This document shows positions 42,207 to 53,180 of a stretch of 64,000 nucleotides of DNA, piece after piece. The DNA lies in NCBI GenBank assembly GCA_014529385.2, contig CM043952.1, positions 158,443,557 through 158,507,556 on the forward strand, in the 5' to 3' direction. The stretch comes from Adiantum capillus-veneris. Taxonomy: Eukaryota > Streptophyta > Polypodiopsida > Polypodiales > Pteridaceae. The notes under the pieces are model-generated. The model was not told the DNA's origin. It was given only the letters and a program-made list of their open reading frames with translations, and searched no databases. The number at the start of each line of letters is the position of its first letter. The stretch's first letter is position 1. A program made the position numbers and the translations under genes.

Positions 42207-43725
42207 AGGGAACCAGTTCCCAAGCAATGCATCAAGTTTTCCCACCACCCACAGTACATCCTCGGTATTTCGAGGATGGGTTTGTGTTCCAAAGTATGGT
42301 TGGTTATGCGCCTAGAAACCAGCAGTATATGCCAGAAACAACATTTGGGGGTATGCAAGGCATGATGCCAAACCCCCTGCATGGTAATATCGGCATGCAA
42401 CAAGGCTTTCAAAGCAATCAGGGCCAGTTTGGGGTGCCACACAGCAATTTTGGCATGGCTGGTTTTTCTGGACAGCAACCAGATATGGCACTTATGATGC
42501 AAAATGTCAAGGCCAAGGAATGCCAATAACCCCTATTACAGTACCCATGTTGCAGACAATTCCTTATGACAATTTGGGGGCACTAGAAAACCAAAAGCTT
42601 ACAAAGAAGGTGGTGCAGCTGTAAAGTTTAGCACTTTTAGTGTCTTTGAGGATAAGGCAAAGGCTCTTACTTTCCTCCAGCAGTGTGATATAGCTTATGC
42701 AAGAGGAAATTTTACAAAGGCCTCTAAGGTCAGGAAAGCTGCCACTTTCTTGAAAGACAATGCGCTTACATGGTGAATGACATTGTTAATGCAAGGACAA
42801 GCACCCGCCACATGGTTATACTTCAAATAAATGTTTGCATCTGCGTGGCTATCAAATGAATTTGAAGCCGATGTCATGACAGATTGGCATTTTACACACT
42901 GCGGCTACTTGCAAGAGCCTCCTACAGGAGTACAATCGCAAGTTTTGCAAAGCGTTGCTCTCAGTAACCTCCTACAGGTTTGTGCCACTGACTGAGCAGA
43001 TTGAGAAGTATTGTTGTGGCCTGCCTAGAGGGCTTCGAGATTACTGTACAAAGAGCATAGTGGCTACCCTCACTCAGCTTATGGAAGCTGCCAACATTGG
43101 TCTTGCCTTGTTGAAGGGAGAGGACAATGGGTTTCCGGGCAACGTAAAAGGGGGGCAGCAAAAGAAAAATTCAGCAAAGAAGCCCTTTGTGAAAAGGGCT
43201 CCTGAAGCGTCGCAAGGGTCAGAAAAGGTCAACGAGGACAAGGACTCAACCGGGACTTCTGGAGCGCAAGCAAAGAAACAGAAAAGGAAGCCTTTTGTGC
43301 GTAAGTCGCTCGAGGAAAATAACGTCTTGATGGCTAAGAATAAGTGCTTTATATGCAAGCAGCCTGGTCACTTTGCTGCAGATTGTCCACAAAGGAAAAG
43401 ACCAGCCGACTCGGATGATAAAAAAGACAAGAAAGGAAAGAAGCCTAAGCCCACGACAAGCTTGGTGCCAGATATGGTGGGTGACAGGCCAAGTACAGAT
43501 GCCAGCGAGTTATGCAGAGCATGGGGTAAAGTCAGAGATCAAACGGCACTTATCTTCTTTGATCTAGGTGCCAAAGCAAACTTTATCTCACCAGAGTTAG
43601 CTATGACGTTGGGCATCAGAGCTGAAGAGATGGGGTACATGGCAGAGGCACGGTTGGCATGTCCTGGCCACTCAGAGTGTGTTACTCCCAGTATTGGAAA
43701 ATTGCGTCTACAGATTCAATCGTAA
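42207..43725 (+). pseudogene. Gag remainder, zinc knuckle and protease start of chromovirus C
   Basis: Resumes the Met/Gly/Pro/Gln-rich gag region (YFEDGFVFQSMVGYAP, GNIGMQQGFQSNQGQFG), then a frameshifted capsid core (42560-42950, stop at about 42776). A 256-codon open segment (42955-43725) follows with YCCGLPRGLRDYC, the CCHC knuckle CFICKQPGHFAADC, a basic tail, and the protease FFDLGAKANFISPELAMTLG. Here the catalytic aspartate is present. The frame stops in the protease at 43723, with the rest in the next entry. Confidence 0.88.
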
Positions 43726-44577
43726 GTGGACACTGAAGAGTTCTATATCATGCCATTGGAAGAGTGTGATGCACTACTGGGAAACCCGTGGATGTTCAGA
43801 GTACATGGTGTGTTGGATGTCTTCGGCAAATCGATCACCCTTCAACATAGGGGCAAAACTCATGTTTTGGATGTAAAGCTCAAAGGGGAGTTTGTCCCTA
43901 TTGTATTTGCTTCGGCTATCACTTCTGTAATTAAAAATCAACTTACTACGTACTGGATTTTTGCACGTGATGTTTCAGATAATTGTTAGTCAAATTTATG
44001 TGTTAGATAAAGAAAGGTCAGCAGTTTTGCGAGTGTTTAATGACTGTTTTTCTGATTCATTACCGTCACGGGCGGCTGCCGCCGGAGAGGCCTAAGGACC
44101 ATGCGATAGATTTGCTGCCAAGGTGTAGCCTACCGAACAGACCTCCCTACAGGGTTAGTGCGGTGCAACAGAAAGAGATTATGGGCCAAGTAGAGGAGCT
44201 TTTAGAGAAGGAGTTGATTTAGCCTGGTTCTTCACCTTTTTGCTCCCCTGTGCTTTTAGTGCAGAAGAAGGATGACTCTTGGCGCATGTGTATTGACTAC
44301 CGTGCATTAAATAAGAATACCATCAAGAACAGGTTTCCTATTCCAAGGATTGATGATATTCTTGACCGATTAGAAGGTGCTGCAATTTTTAGCAGGATAG
44401 ACCTTAAGAGTGGGTACCATCAGATTCGTATAAGGCCAGAGGATGTGCACAAGACTGCGTTTAGAACAACGTTTTGGTCTTTATGAGTTCCTAGTGATGC
44501 CATTTGGTCTTACAAATGCTCCTGCTACGTTCAATAGGATGATGGACTGAATTTTCCGCTCGGATCAGAAGTTTGTT
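43726..44577 (+). pseudogene. Protease end and RT first part of chromovirus C, cut by element D
   Basis: DTEEFYIMPLEECDALLGNP ends the protease. After a frameshift (about 43985) RT follows: [55 protein letters not shown] and, after another frame change, MPFGLTN. The RT is interrupted by D just before its FLDD catalytic box, which lies at 47541 onward. A TAG at 44220 also interrupts the frame. Confidence 0.88.
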
Positions 44578-44582
44578 GGCAC
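44578..44582. other. Target-site duplication of element D (GGCAC), left
   Basis: Same five bases at 47536-47540. The RT of C continues across with one copy removed. Confidence 0.88.
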
Positions 44583-45288
44583 TGTCTCACAAGACGGGCA
44601 CCACGTGCCAATAGAAAAGAACAGACTTTTAACACTTCAATAACAACTGAACTGAAAGAGAGACGACACGCGACACAGAGTGGCGGAATTCCACCCCAGA
44701 GAGTATTGGCCCCAAACCTTGGCACCCCTTTCGGTATTTCTTTATATTGCATCAACACAGTACAAGCCGGTACTCCAGATTCTGCACCTTCGCCAAGAAG
44801 CATGCCAGAGAATGAGCCCTAACCTCATATTTAAAGGTCCTTGGCCCGAAAAGAAGTTATAGTGAAAAGCCTTCAAAACTCAAAAGCTTATGGTCCAAAA
44901 GCAAAGCCAACAGCTGTCAGCGTAAATCACGAAAATCCGCACAGCTTGCCACGTCATCAGCCAGCGCAAAATGCGAAAATCTGCCCTTAGGGTTAGGGTT
45001 AGGGTTTTTGCAATTTTAGGGTTTCTGACAACAAAATTAGGGTTTGCAAGTTTTAGGGTTAGGGTTTTCCAGAATTAGGGTTTGCAGGTTTTAGGGTAAG
45101 GGTTTCCAAAATTAGGATTTCAACAGTTAGGGTTTTCGGCAGAAATTAGGGTTAGGGTTTTCTGCTCTCGAATCATCACTTTGTGATACTTCTTCTGTTA
45201 CTTGCTCTTCTTAGGGTTTAGGCCCCTCAACCGGCATCTGTAAGTTGGCTCCATTCTTTAGGCTTTGACACGTTAGCAGTTTGTTACA
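44583..45288 (-). repeat. 3' LTR of D, with telomere-like motifs
   Basis: Outer ends TGTCTCACAAG and GTTTGTTACA (plus orientation). Repeated TTAGGGTT and TTTTAGGGTTT runs (44990-45160) resemble plant telomere repeats. The shared GGCCCCAAAC/CGGTATTTC module is at 44708-44745. Confidence 0.9.
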
Positions 45289-45302
45289 TCTCCCCTTCTT
45301 GA
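45289..45302 (-). other. Polypurine tract of D
   Basis: CAAGAAGGGGAGA on the minus strand abuts the LTR start TGTAACAAAC. Confidence 0.8.
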
Positions 45303-45679
45303 AAGAGAGTAATCGTCCGCGATTACAGCATATTTGTAGAACAACTCAAGTTAGCTCAAAAAAAATTCTGAGGGACATTCCAAGGGACAATCAGTTTGCT
45401 CTTTTTATTAAGGAGTTAGCTTCTCCTTTCTACTCTTTTGATCAAGGAGTTAGCTTCTCCTTTCGTCTAGATCAGAACTCTTGATATTCTGGCGTAGTAA
45501 AATTAGCCATCACACCCAGACCACCGCACTGATCTTCCACGGGTGTCTTGATGCACTAAAATTACATACCCAGGCAATCTCATCCAATTAGGAATTTTCA
45601 GTAATTGGCACATCACAATGCAACACAAATGCTCACATATGCATGTTACAAGACATAGAAACATAAAGCCGCCGATGAA

Positions 45680-46110
45680 CACTCCCCCCGCAAATAACCA
45701 TCCAGGTCGGGCCATGAGCTGTTCAACGACTCCTCCTGCAAATAACCTAGAAAGGTCTGGGCCATGAGATATAGAGGCCTTTTACAACCAAACGCCCCCC
45801 AGACCGCAGCCTGCGTCGTTTGGAGGTGCTGAGAGTAACCACTGCTCAGACTTCTTAATACTCCTCCCGCATAACCATCCAGGTCCGGGCATGAGTAACA
45901 ACAACAATACTCCCCCCGTAAATAACCACAAGGGTCCGAGCCATGAACAAAAACAACAATACTCCCCCCGTTAATAACCACAAGGGTTGGAGCCATGAGT
46001 AAAAACAACACTTTCAATCATTCAATACTCCCCCCGCAAATAACCACAAGGGTCTGGGCCATGACTATGAACAAGCATTCTCAAACATCTTTTCTCACTA
46101 CTCCACCCGG
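45680..46110. repeat. Minisatellite inside element D
   Basis: Six to seven copies of a 46-55-bp unit built on ACTCCCCCCGCAAATAACCA, then AAGGGTCTGGGCCATGAG and an ACAAC-rich tail, at about 45681, 45731, 45860, 45908, 45959, 46026 and (partial) 46099. Confidence 0.8.
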
Positions 46111-46439
46111 AGTAAAATCACCAATCATTGAAACCCAGTATTAAAACTAGAGTCAAACAATTCAAATCAGCACCAAAACAGGTTCAAAACAGATACCATC
46201 CATTTCAAACAAATTCCAAACAGGATCACCAAACAAGTTCTCAAACAGATTTCAAACTTAAAAAGCAATCTCGACATCAGCCGAGCTCGAAAAGTCAACT
46301 GACTTTTCCATCCTGAAACCTGCACCAAAAATTAGGGTTAGGTTCCTTCCATAAGGTCGTAGACAACCACAGCATGGTCCATTAGCTCTTGGACAAACAG
46401 TGTTTCTTTGGCGGCGATGGTAGTCCCAAGAGATAGCAA

Positions 46440-46682
46440 TCACACCAAACCTCCAAGGTTATCGACTCGAGAAGAGACATCTACTGAGAGATGTCGAGAA
46501 AATTTCAAGTTATAATCTGCTAGGGTTTCCATGGCAAGCATTTTAGGATACCCCACTCTGCCAGAAGTTGCACTCCGAAGGAAGATGTCAGAAACCATAT
46601 AACTTCGGGCAAAAATTTTCTTGAAAGCTTGCCAAGTACTTGGAGTATGCTGCTTGGTAGCTGTAGACATCAACATCTGCAT
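46440..46682 (-). pseudogene. Gag-like remnant of element D
   Basis: 80 codons with STWQAFKKIFARSYMVSDIF and TLADYNLKFSRHLS, resembling the W-x-x-F-...-F and YxxxFxxL part of retrotransposon gag. The remainder of gag is absent. Assignment is tentative. Confidence 0.4.
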
Positions 46683-46898
46683 GGCACTGCTTCTGAGAAA
46701 AAACGGTGACTTGAAACAAATCTCGATCCTTCTCTTGCAAGTGATCTTAATTGGCTTATGCCCTGTAAGACACTACGATGAAGACGGGAGCGCGCCCGAT
46801 GCGCGTGAAGTAAGAGTGGGAGTGGCTAATAAGTCCGGTTTAGGATCTGTCTGCTCTTTTGTAGGACCGATATGCTTTCAGAAAAGCACACGCCTGCT

Positions 46899-46910
46899 GC
46901 TCTGATACCA
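46899..46910 (-). other. Primer-binding site of D (initiator tRNA-Met)
   Basis: TGGTATCAGAGC on the minus strand, one base from the 5' LTR. Confidence 0.92.
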
Positions 46911-46911
46911 C

Positions 46912-47535
46912 TGTCACAAGACGGGCACCACATGCCAATAGAAAAGAACAGACTTTTAACACTTCAATAACAACTGAACTGAAAGACAGAGACGACACGC
47001 GACACGAAGTGGCGGAATTCCACCCCAGAGAGTATTGGCCCCAAACCTTGGCGCCCCTTTCGGTATTTCTTTATATTGCATCAACACAGTACAAGCCGGT
47101 ACTCCAGACTCTGCACCTTCACCAAGAAGCATACCAGAGAATGAGCAGCAAAGCCAAAAGCTGCCAGAGTAAATCACGGAAATCCGTACAGCTTGCCACA
47201 CTATCATCCAGCGCAAAATGCGAAAATCTGCCCTTAGGGTTAGGGTCAGGGCTTTTGCAGTTTTAGGGTTTCTGGCAGCAAAATTAGGGTTTGCAGGTTT
47301 TAGGGTTAGGGTTTTCCAGAATTAGGGTTTGCAAGTTTTAGGGTTAGGGTTTCCAAAATTAGGGTTTCAACAGTTAGGGTTTTTGGCAGAAATTAGGGTT
47401 AGGGTTTTCTGCTCTCGGGTCATCACTTTGTGACACTTCTTCTGTTACTTGTTCTTCTTAGGGTTTAGGCCCCTCGGCCGACATCTGTAAGTTGGCTCCA
47501 TTCTTTAGGCTTTGATACATTAGCAGTTTGTTACA
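46912..47535 (-). repeat. 5' LTR of D
   Basis: 624 bp, TGTCACAAGACGGGCACC...GTTTGTTACA in plus orientation. It carries the telomere-like run (47232-47410) and the shared module (47037-47074). It is shorter than the 3' LTR by one block around 44810-44880. Confidence 0.9.
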
Positions 47536-47540
47536 GGCAC

Positions 47541-48323
47541 ATTCCTTGATGACATGACAGTCTATTTGAAGCATGAAGAGGAGCATAGGCGTCACTTGAC
47601 GATTGTGTTCGAAGAGCTGCGCAATCACAGGTTACTTGTCAATCCTAAGAAAAGTGAATTCTTCTTGGAAGAGATCCACTTTCTTGGCCACATAGTGTCA
47701 AAGGATGGTGTCCGAATGGCTCCCGTAAAGGTTGAAGCTATTAAGACATGGCCAGACTTAAAGACTGCATGATGTCCAAAGCTTCTTGGGATTATGCTCA
47801 TACTATAGAAGGTTTACCAGGAATTTTGTAGAGATAGCTTCACCTCTTCACGCTTTGCAAAAGAAAGAGGTTACTTTCAGATGGACCCTAAAAGAGATTT
47901 CAGCTTTCAGTCTCTTAAAGGAAAAGTTGACTTCAGATCTCATGATTGTTTTACCAGATCTCACGAAGTGATTTGTAGTCGAGTGTCACACATGTGGCAA
48001 TAGCATCGGAACAATGCTAATGCAAGATGGTCGGGTAGTAGCTTACGAGAGAAGAATCTTGTAAGGGCCAGAAAAGACTATGCAAATCTATGAGAAAGCT
48101 ACTCGCCGTCATTCATGCGCTCTCTAGCTGGAAGCACTACATGTTAGGTGTTGATTTTGTTGTCCAGACAGATCATCAGACCTTGCGATACTTCTTGACA
48201 CAGTCAAAGTTATCCAAAAAGCATATGCGATGGGCAAACATTCTTTCTATGTTCCACTTCCAGATTATGCATGTGGAAGGCAAGAAGAATGTTGTGGCTG
48301 ATGCGTTATCAAGGAAGCCATAA
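47541..48323 (+). pseudogene. RT end and RNase H of chromovirus C
   Basis: FLDDMTVYLKHEEEHRRHL opens with the RT catalytic box, followed by KKSEFFLEEIHFLGHIV and LCSYYRRFTRNFVEI. RNase H shows TMLMQDGRVVAYERRIL, LSSWKHYMLGVDFVVQTDHQ and KKNVVADALSRKP. Stops occur at about 47772 (frameshift), 47969 and 48062. The D-to-ECH change in the usual FxVxTDASG-type block (VVECHTCG) removes the first RNase H aspartate. Confidence 0.87.
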
Positions 48324-48926
48324 ATTTCAGTTGTGTCAATTCCTTATCATCATGAGCGTAATGACATGAAGGAACAATATGCTACAGATGAAGATTTCGC
48401 AAGGATTTTTAAACAGTTGCAAGAAGGGCAACACCATGAGCATACCTCCTCAGAGACGGTTTTATCATGATGCATGGCAGACTTTGTCACTAGGCCATTG
48501 CGACATAAGGTCATGGTAGAAAGTCATGTCCCACCGTATGCAGGGCATCGTGGAATTGATGCGGCAGTCAAAGCAGTAGATACATTCTTTTATTGGCCTA
48601 CTTTAAGCAAAGATGTGGATGCCTTTGTGCGAGCATGCATGATTTGCCAAAAGGTCAAGTTTGACAGGCAAAAGGCACCAAGGTTATTACAGTCCCTGCC
48701 GATTTCGGATAAGCCACGGGAAAGCATTGCTATGGACTTTATCTTTGATTTTCCAAGAACGCCAATAGAGAATAATGGTATATAGACCATTATTTGCAGC
48801 TTCAGCAAGCAGGCCCATTTTATTCTTGTCACGAAGAAGATAAAATCTGACCAGATGGCACGGTTGTTCATGTACAATGTGTTTAAGTACCATGGTATGC
48901 CACATTCAATTGTCAGTGATCGTGAT
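48324..48926 (+). pseudogene. Integrase, zinc-binding domain and core first part, of C, cut by element E
   Basis: Contains VESHVPPYAGHRGIDAAVKA and ACMICQKVKFDRQ, matching the H-H-C-C zinc domain, then [19 protein letters not shown] with the first catalytic aspartate and FMYNVFKYHGMPHSIVSDRD with the second. Element E interrupts right after the latter; the frame continues at 61609. A TAG at 48783 breaks the frame. Confidence 0.88.
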
Positions 48927-48931
48927 CCTCG
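48927..48931. other. Target-site duplication of element E (CCTCG), left
   Basis: Right copy at 61604-61608 reads CCTCA (one change). With one copy the integrase frame of C resumes in phase. Confidence 0.82.
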
Positions 48932-50188
48932 GGTCACGTGACACATCCCAACCCTATGTGTCCGTGGACAAGCTACACCACAGCAAGGTTCAGTCAGTCC
49001 AGTCAAGTCTAGATTAGCAGTGATCTGGCACTTTTGTGAGTCTATTCGTAGACAGTGCATGCCCAATCACTTAGCATAGATGCATATCCACCGGTTGCAC
49101 ACAGCATGATCATCGGTATTCCCTTCAGAGTCCATCAGATTCATTCAGGGGAATTTTCCAGTGCATTGAGCTTATTTTCCTATTTTTTGTTATTTTCACT
49201 TATTATTTTTAAGTGACTTTCCAACAAAAGTAGGTAGGGCAATTTTGCTAAGTTAATATATAAGCAAACCCAAGTTAGCACTTTCAGGCAGCAAAGGTAG
49301 CAGGAGCTTCCTACTCAACAGGCAACTTCTCAGCAGAACCCCCCCCCCCCCCCCCCCCCCCCAACACCCCCAACGTTTTTGGACCTCCATCTTCGCAGGC
49401 ATCTTCAAGCATTAGCATCGCCATCCTCCCACTTCCCTTGGCGTTTCCCCCCTACAACAAGTCATCGCCAGCAGTGACCTTCTCTGGTGTTTTTCCCACG
49501 ACCAACACAGCCCCATCATTAGCATTTTTGGGATCGTTAAGCATCTGCAAATTCAGCGTTTAATTCACCAAACCAAACACAGCTTGGCAGGGATTTACTA
49601 AAGCTAGTATTGCTGCCATTTTTAGCATGGAAAAACACCTGCTGTTCCAGCGTTTTCCAGCCTAGGACATTGACCTAAAACGCAGCCTGACAAGAGCAGA
49701 TCTTCAGCATTTTCATCATCAGCATGACCCCGAATAAACCAGTCATTTTCAGACATGAAAACAGCAGGAAAACAGTCATTTTCAGCCACCAAGACAACCC
49801 CAAATTCAGCGATTAGAAGATCCCAGATTTCAGCCATCAAGTCGTCGTCGTCGTCGTCATCACCGTCGTCGTCATCGGCATAGTCCCATTGCATCAGTCC
49901 ATTGCATACGCATTGTACACCTTTGTGCAATCAAAGTAGACCACTCTCGCCGACGAGAGAGGGGCCTTCGGAGGAGGGTTTTACAACCTCTTGGGTGTCG
50001 TATCTCTTCTCTCTCTTTTTCTCAGCCTCATTCACTTGCACGCAAAATATCCACTCACTTTGTTCGTGATCATAGCACTCTCCATAAGACAGAAGGCTCT
50101 CTCCTTCCCTAAGAATTAAAAGGAACCTTGAGCAAATAAAGATCACTAATCTTGAGAAAATACAACATTCATTCCGCTGCACCTTACA
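48932..50188 (+). repeat. 5' LTR of E
   Basis: 1,257 bp; starts GGTCACGTGACAC (the expected first T is G) and ends CACCTTACA. Includes a 24-base C run (49339-49362) and a GTC-type trinucleotide stretch at 49842-49880 that is shorter in the 3' LTR. Confidence 0.9.
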
Positions 50189-50189
50189 T

Positions 50190-50201
50190 TGGTATCAGAG
50201 C
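50190..50201 (+). other. Primer-binding site of E (initiator tRNA-Met)
   Basis: TGGTATCAGAGC starts two bases after the 5' LTR. Confidence 0.92.
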
Positions 50202-50670
50202 TTTGGAAGTGTTTTGCATTACTCAAGGAAAGAACCACAAGAACCACAAGAATTTTTTTTGCTTGTTGCGGTCGCACGAACCCAAGTTTACTTGGGCGTG
50301 GCGATTCCTAATCGTGTTTTGTTGAAGAGTGACAGGAATCCCAAGAAAGAAGGGCTTGTCTAGCCTCCCCTTGTGTCTCTTTTCACTCATTGAGAGCGGA
50401 CCGTGCACTTAGCGGCCGGCCAATCGATGTGAGGTGGGAAAAAGCAACCTTGGTGTGAGCGCAAGACCGCCAAGGGGTGCGCCCGCAGAAAGGAGTAGAA
50501 CTCGGGTGAAGAGAAGATCCTTCTCCAACGCGATTTGCAAGCGAAAGAACACCTCAAGAGTCTCAAGATCCTCAAGAACCCAAGATTCTCACGAATCAAG
50601 GACCTCAAGAACCTCAAGACCCTCAAGAACCCAAGTTCCTCGCGAGCTTAAGACCCCAAGATCATAGTGC
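50202..50670 (+). other. Untranslated leader of E
   Basis: No clear ORF on the element strand. Contains a CTCAAGAACC/CTCAAGA repeat (50553-50655) just before the gag start. The same leader is recognisable in the fragment at 25366-25440. Confidence 0.6.
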
Positions 50671-51256
50671 ATGGTCGTCACCCGAAGCGGAATGGATACT
50701 TCACATACAGGTGATGAGCATGAGAGAGGCGACGAAGACTCGTCCCCACCCAGAGATGATTTCTTCAACCCTATGGAGGCAATGGTCCAGCAGATGATGG
50801 CCATGATGGATAGACAGGAAGACAAGCGCCTTGCTTTAGAGCGCGAGCGCGACGCAAGAAAAGAAAGGAGAAAGCGACGGCAAGAAATGTAGCATTGGAG
50901 GCCGATCGTTCCGCTCATAGATTAGCTTTGAAGACCGAGCGTAAAGCTCGACGAGAGCTACGCACTCAAGAATTGCTTGCCCAAATCCTAGCCTCGAAGA
51001 CCGAACCACCCAAAGATCGTGGGAGTTCATCAAGTGGCGCAAGCCACAATGCGGATTCCAACCATCCAGTCGCAAAGAAGTTGACTTTCAATAAGTATGA
51101 CGGTGAGATGGATGCTACTGTTATTCATTCTTGGTTGCATCAATTTAATGCTTATTTTGCGACAACTAAGAAAGCAGGCAATAGCAAAGTTTTGACAGCA
51201 GCTATGTACCTTGCCGGTGATGCCATTAATTGGTACCAGGCATGGCAAGAGGCACA
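50671..51256 (+). pseudogene. Gag N-terminal part of E
   Basis: MVVTRSGMDTSHTGDEHERG starts at 50671. A highly charged coiled-coil-like segment follows (RQEDKRLALERERDARKERR), a TAG at 50890 with a +2 shift, then a second charged stretch (RKARRELRTQELLAQILASK). The capsid core begins with KKLTFNKYDGEMDATVIHSW and LHQFNAYFATTKKAG, up to AMYLAGDAINWYQAWQE, where F interrupts it. These are standard gypsy gag blocks. Confidence 0.85.
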
Positions 51257-51261
51257 GCTAG
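51257..51261. other. Target-site duplication of F (GCTAG), left
   Basis: Identical to 58040-58044. Confidence 0.92.
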
Positions 51262-53164
51262 TGTCACAAACGGGAGTGCATAACAATATAAAATATACTC
51301 GGATAAATAGAATTTATCACTTAATACTGAAGCCAAAGGATATAGAGAGAAATAAATAGAGAGAGAGAGAGAAGATCGACACAGTACTGGGGACCAGAAG
51401 ATGGGCTGGTCCCCCCCCGTAATAGTATCTTTATTACTGAGGAGAAGTCTATACAAGCACTTGAACCGAACGTATTACCACGTTCGTTCTAGAATAAGAC
51501 TTGATGGTTCCCGAAAGCCTTAGCTTCCGATTCCTAGGGCAAAACCCTATTCCAAGGAACTTCCGTTCCTTATTCCAATTCCTCGAGAATCAAGGTTCTC
51601 GCCTCTGGATCTCACCTTCCAGACTCAGGGCATGGCATCCCTGCAACTCTTTTCCAATTCTCTTTCCAGAGTCCTCTTCCCGCAGAACAACTCTGCTTTC
51701 CAGGACACGAAGTCCTTACTTGGGAATCCCAACTTCCGGATCACAACTTGAGAGACTACCTCTCTCCGATCCGTGGATCTACTTCCCAAACTCGGGTACG
51801 AAACCCTTGGGCTGATCTGGCTCTAGTTCCTCAGAGTGCTTTTCTCCTGCAGAGGCTCATACCTTCCTCTGCTCCTACTCTCTCACTAAGAGAAAGTAAA
51901 CCTGCAAACAAATACTCAGAGTTCATAACATGAAAATCGTTACCTTCAAAGTCTCGACGCTCGAAACGCAACTCCGTTCTCGAAAAGCAATTCCCCGGAA
52001 GAGATCTCTCCATAGAAAATCCTCTCTTCCAATCCTACACACAAAAGAGGTGTGTTCTCGGGTTCCTTCTCGTAAATCAGCCCCGTCTACGATGTTTATG
52101 GGCTGAAAACAGAGAAAAACAGCAACTTGTCGCGATGGAAACACGCTTCGTAGGCACTTCTTCGCGAGGGAACTCGTGCACTGGGTCTTGGCGACATCTG
52201 GTACACTTGGGGCAGCCATGGGCATCACCGGCAACGTCTTCTTTACGGCTGAAATCTGCAGCAGCATCTCCTCCTTACAAAGATTGGTCCTCCCCTCTGA
52301 GTGAGGGCATGTGATGCTTTTATAGCTCCTAGCCACGGGCAAGAATAGCTGCTTGCGTAGAGATAGCGACCAGGTTTTTTTTTTTCTTTTTTTTTTTTCT
52401 GTTTTGCCAGAAAAAGAGAGAGAGAACGCTGGCTGATCTATTGCCTTATTTATCAGATGGCTGCCCACTTATTAAGTGGGCGGCCAACGTATTTTAAAAA
52501 TAGTCTGAACCTGCCCAAAAACTCAATAAAACCTTATAAGTTTGAAACAATGCTTTCACAGCACTTCCTAGGCGTCCCTGGATGCAATCACACGCACAGT
52601 TGCAATGCAGACATAGACTTCCTCGCGGGAAAGCATCTGCTTTCCCGAAAAGCAATCCCGCTTTCTCAGAAAGCATCTGTTTTTCCTCAAAGTTTCCTCT
52701 GAACCCATCTTCATTCAAGTGCTTGCCTTTCCTTGTGCACAATTCTAACACAGTTCGGAATTTCCTCTCAACTATGGATATTCCCTTTCCGATGCACCCG
52801 TCACCCACCTTGTGACGCGTCAGGAATACCCATCACCTAGTCACTTCCTACCAAACTTACGGTGCAATCTCCTTCGCGATGCTCTATGTCACCCATCCTA
52901 TGACGCATCAGAGATGTACGTTCTCGAATGGTCGGATACTTCTTCCCGATGCTCCCTGTCACCCATCCGATGTGACGTATCAGAAGTACCCGTTCCTAGT
53001 GACCTTACAAATATTCCCATTCACAATGCTCCCGTCATTACTTTGAACGACGCACTAGGAATACTCTGTACTCGGATGTCTCCAGTGAGAAAAACCCTCA
53101 CACTTATAAATTCAATAATTCATTTAGAATTATTTTCTTGTCAAATAAAGCCAATTTAGCAACA
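51262..53164 (-). repeat. 3' LTR of F
   Basis: 1,903 bp, TGTCACAAACGGG...TTTAGCAACA in plus orientation. Contains a stem-loop CCCACTTATTAAGTGGG (about 52467) and AAGCATCTGCTTTCCCG-type repeats. ORFs that appear in both LTRs are not gene evidence, since they are the same sequence. Confidence 0.93.
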
Positions 53165-53180
53165 TCCCTCTCACTTATAA
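53165..53180 (-). other. Polypurine tract of F
   Basis: AAGTGAGAGGGA on the minus strand before the LTR start TGTTGC. Confidence 0.8.

Larger units (their letters stand above)
44583..47535 (-). mobile_element. LTR element D, small and non-autonomous, nested in the RT of C
   Basis: 2,953 bp bounded by 706- and 624-bp LTRs (TG...CA on the plus strand), with a GGCAC TSD. On the minus strand an initiator-Met PBS follows the right-hand LTR and a PPT precedes the left-hand one, so it is transcribed leftward. The 1.6-kb internal part holds only a short gag-like remnant and a minisatellite. It has no RT, protease or integrase, so it must be mobilised in trans. Confidence 0.9.

Noticed and set aside
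44990-45160. Interstitial telomere from chromosome fusion
   Set aside because: The telomere-like runs are irregular, lie inside LTRs and occur in both LTRs of D.
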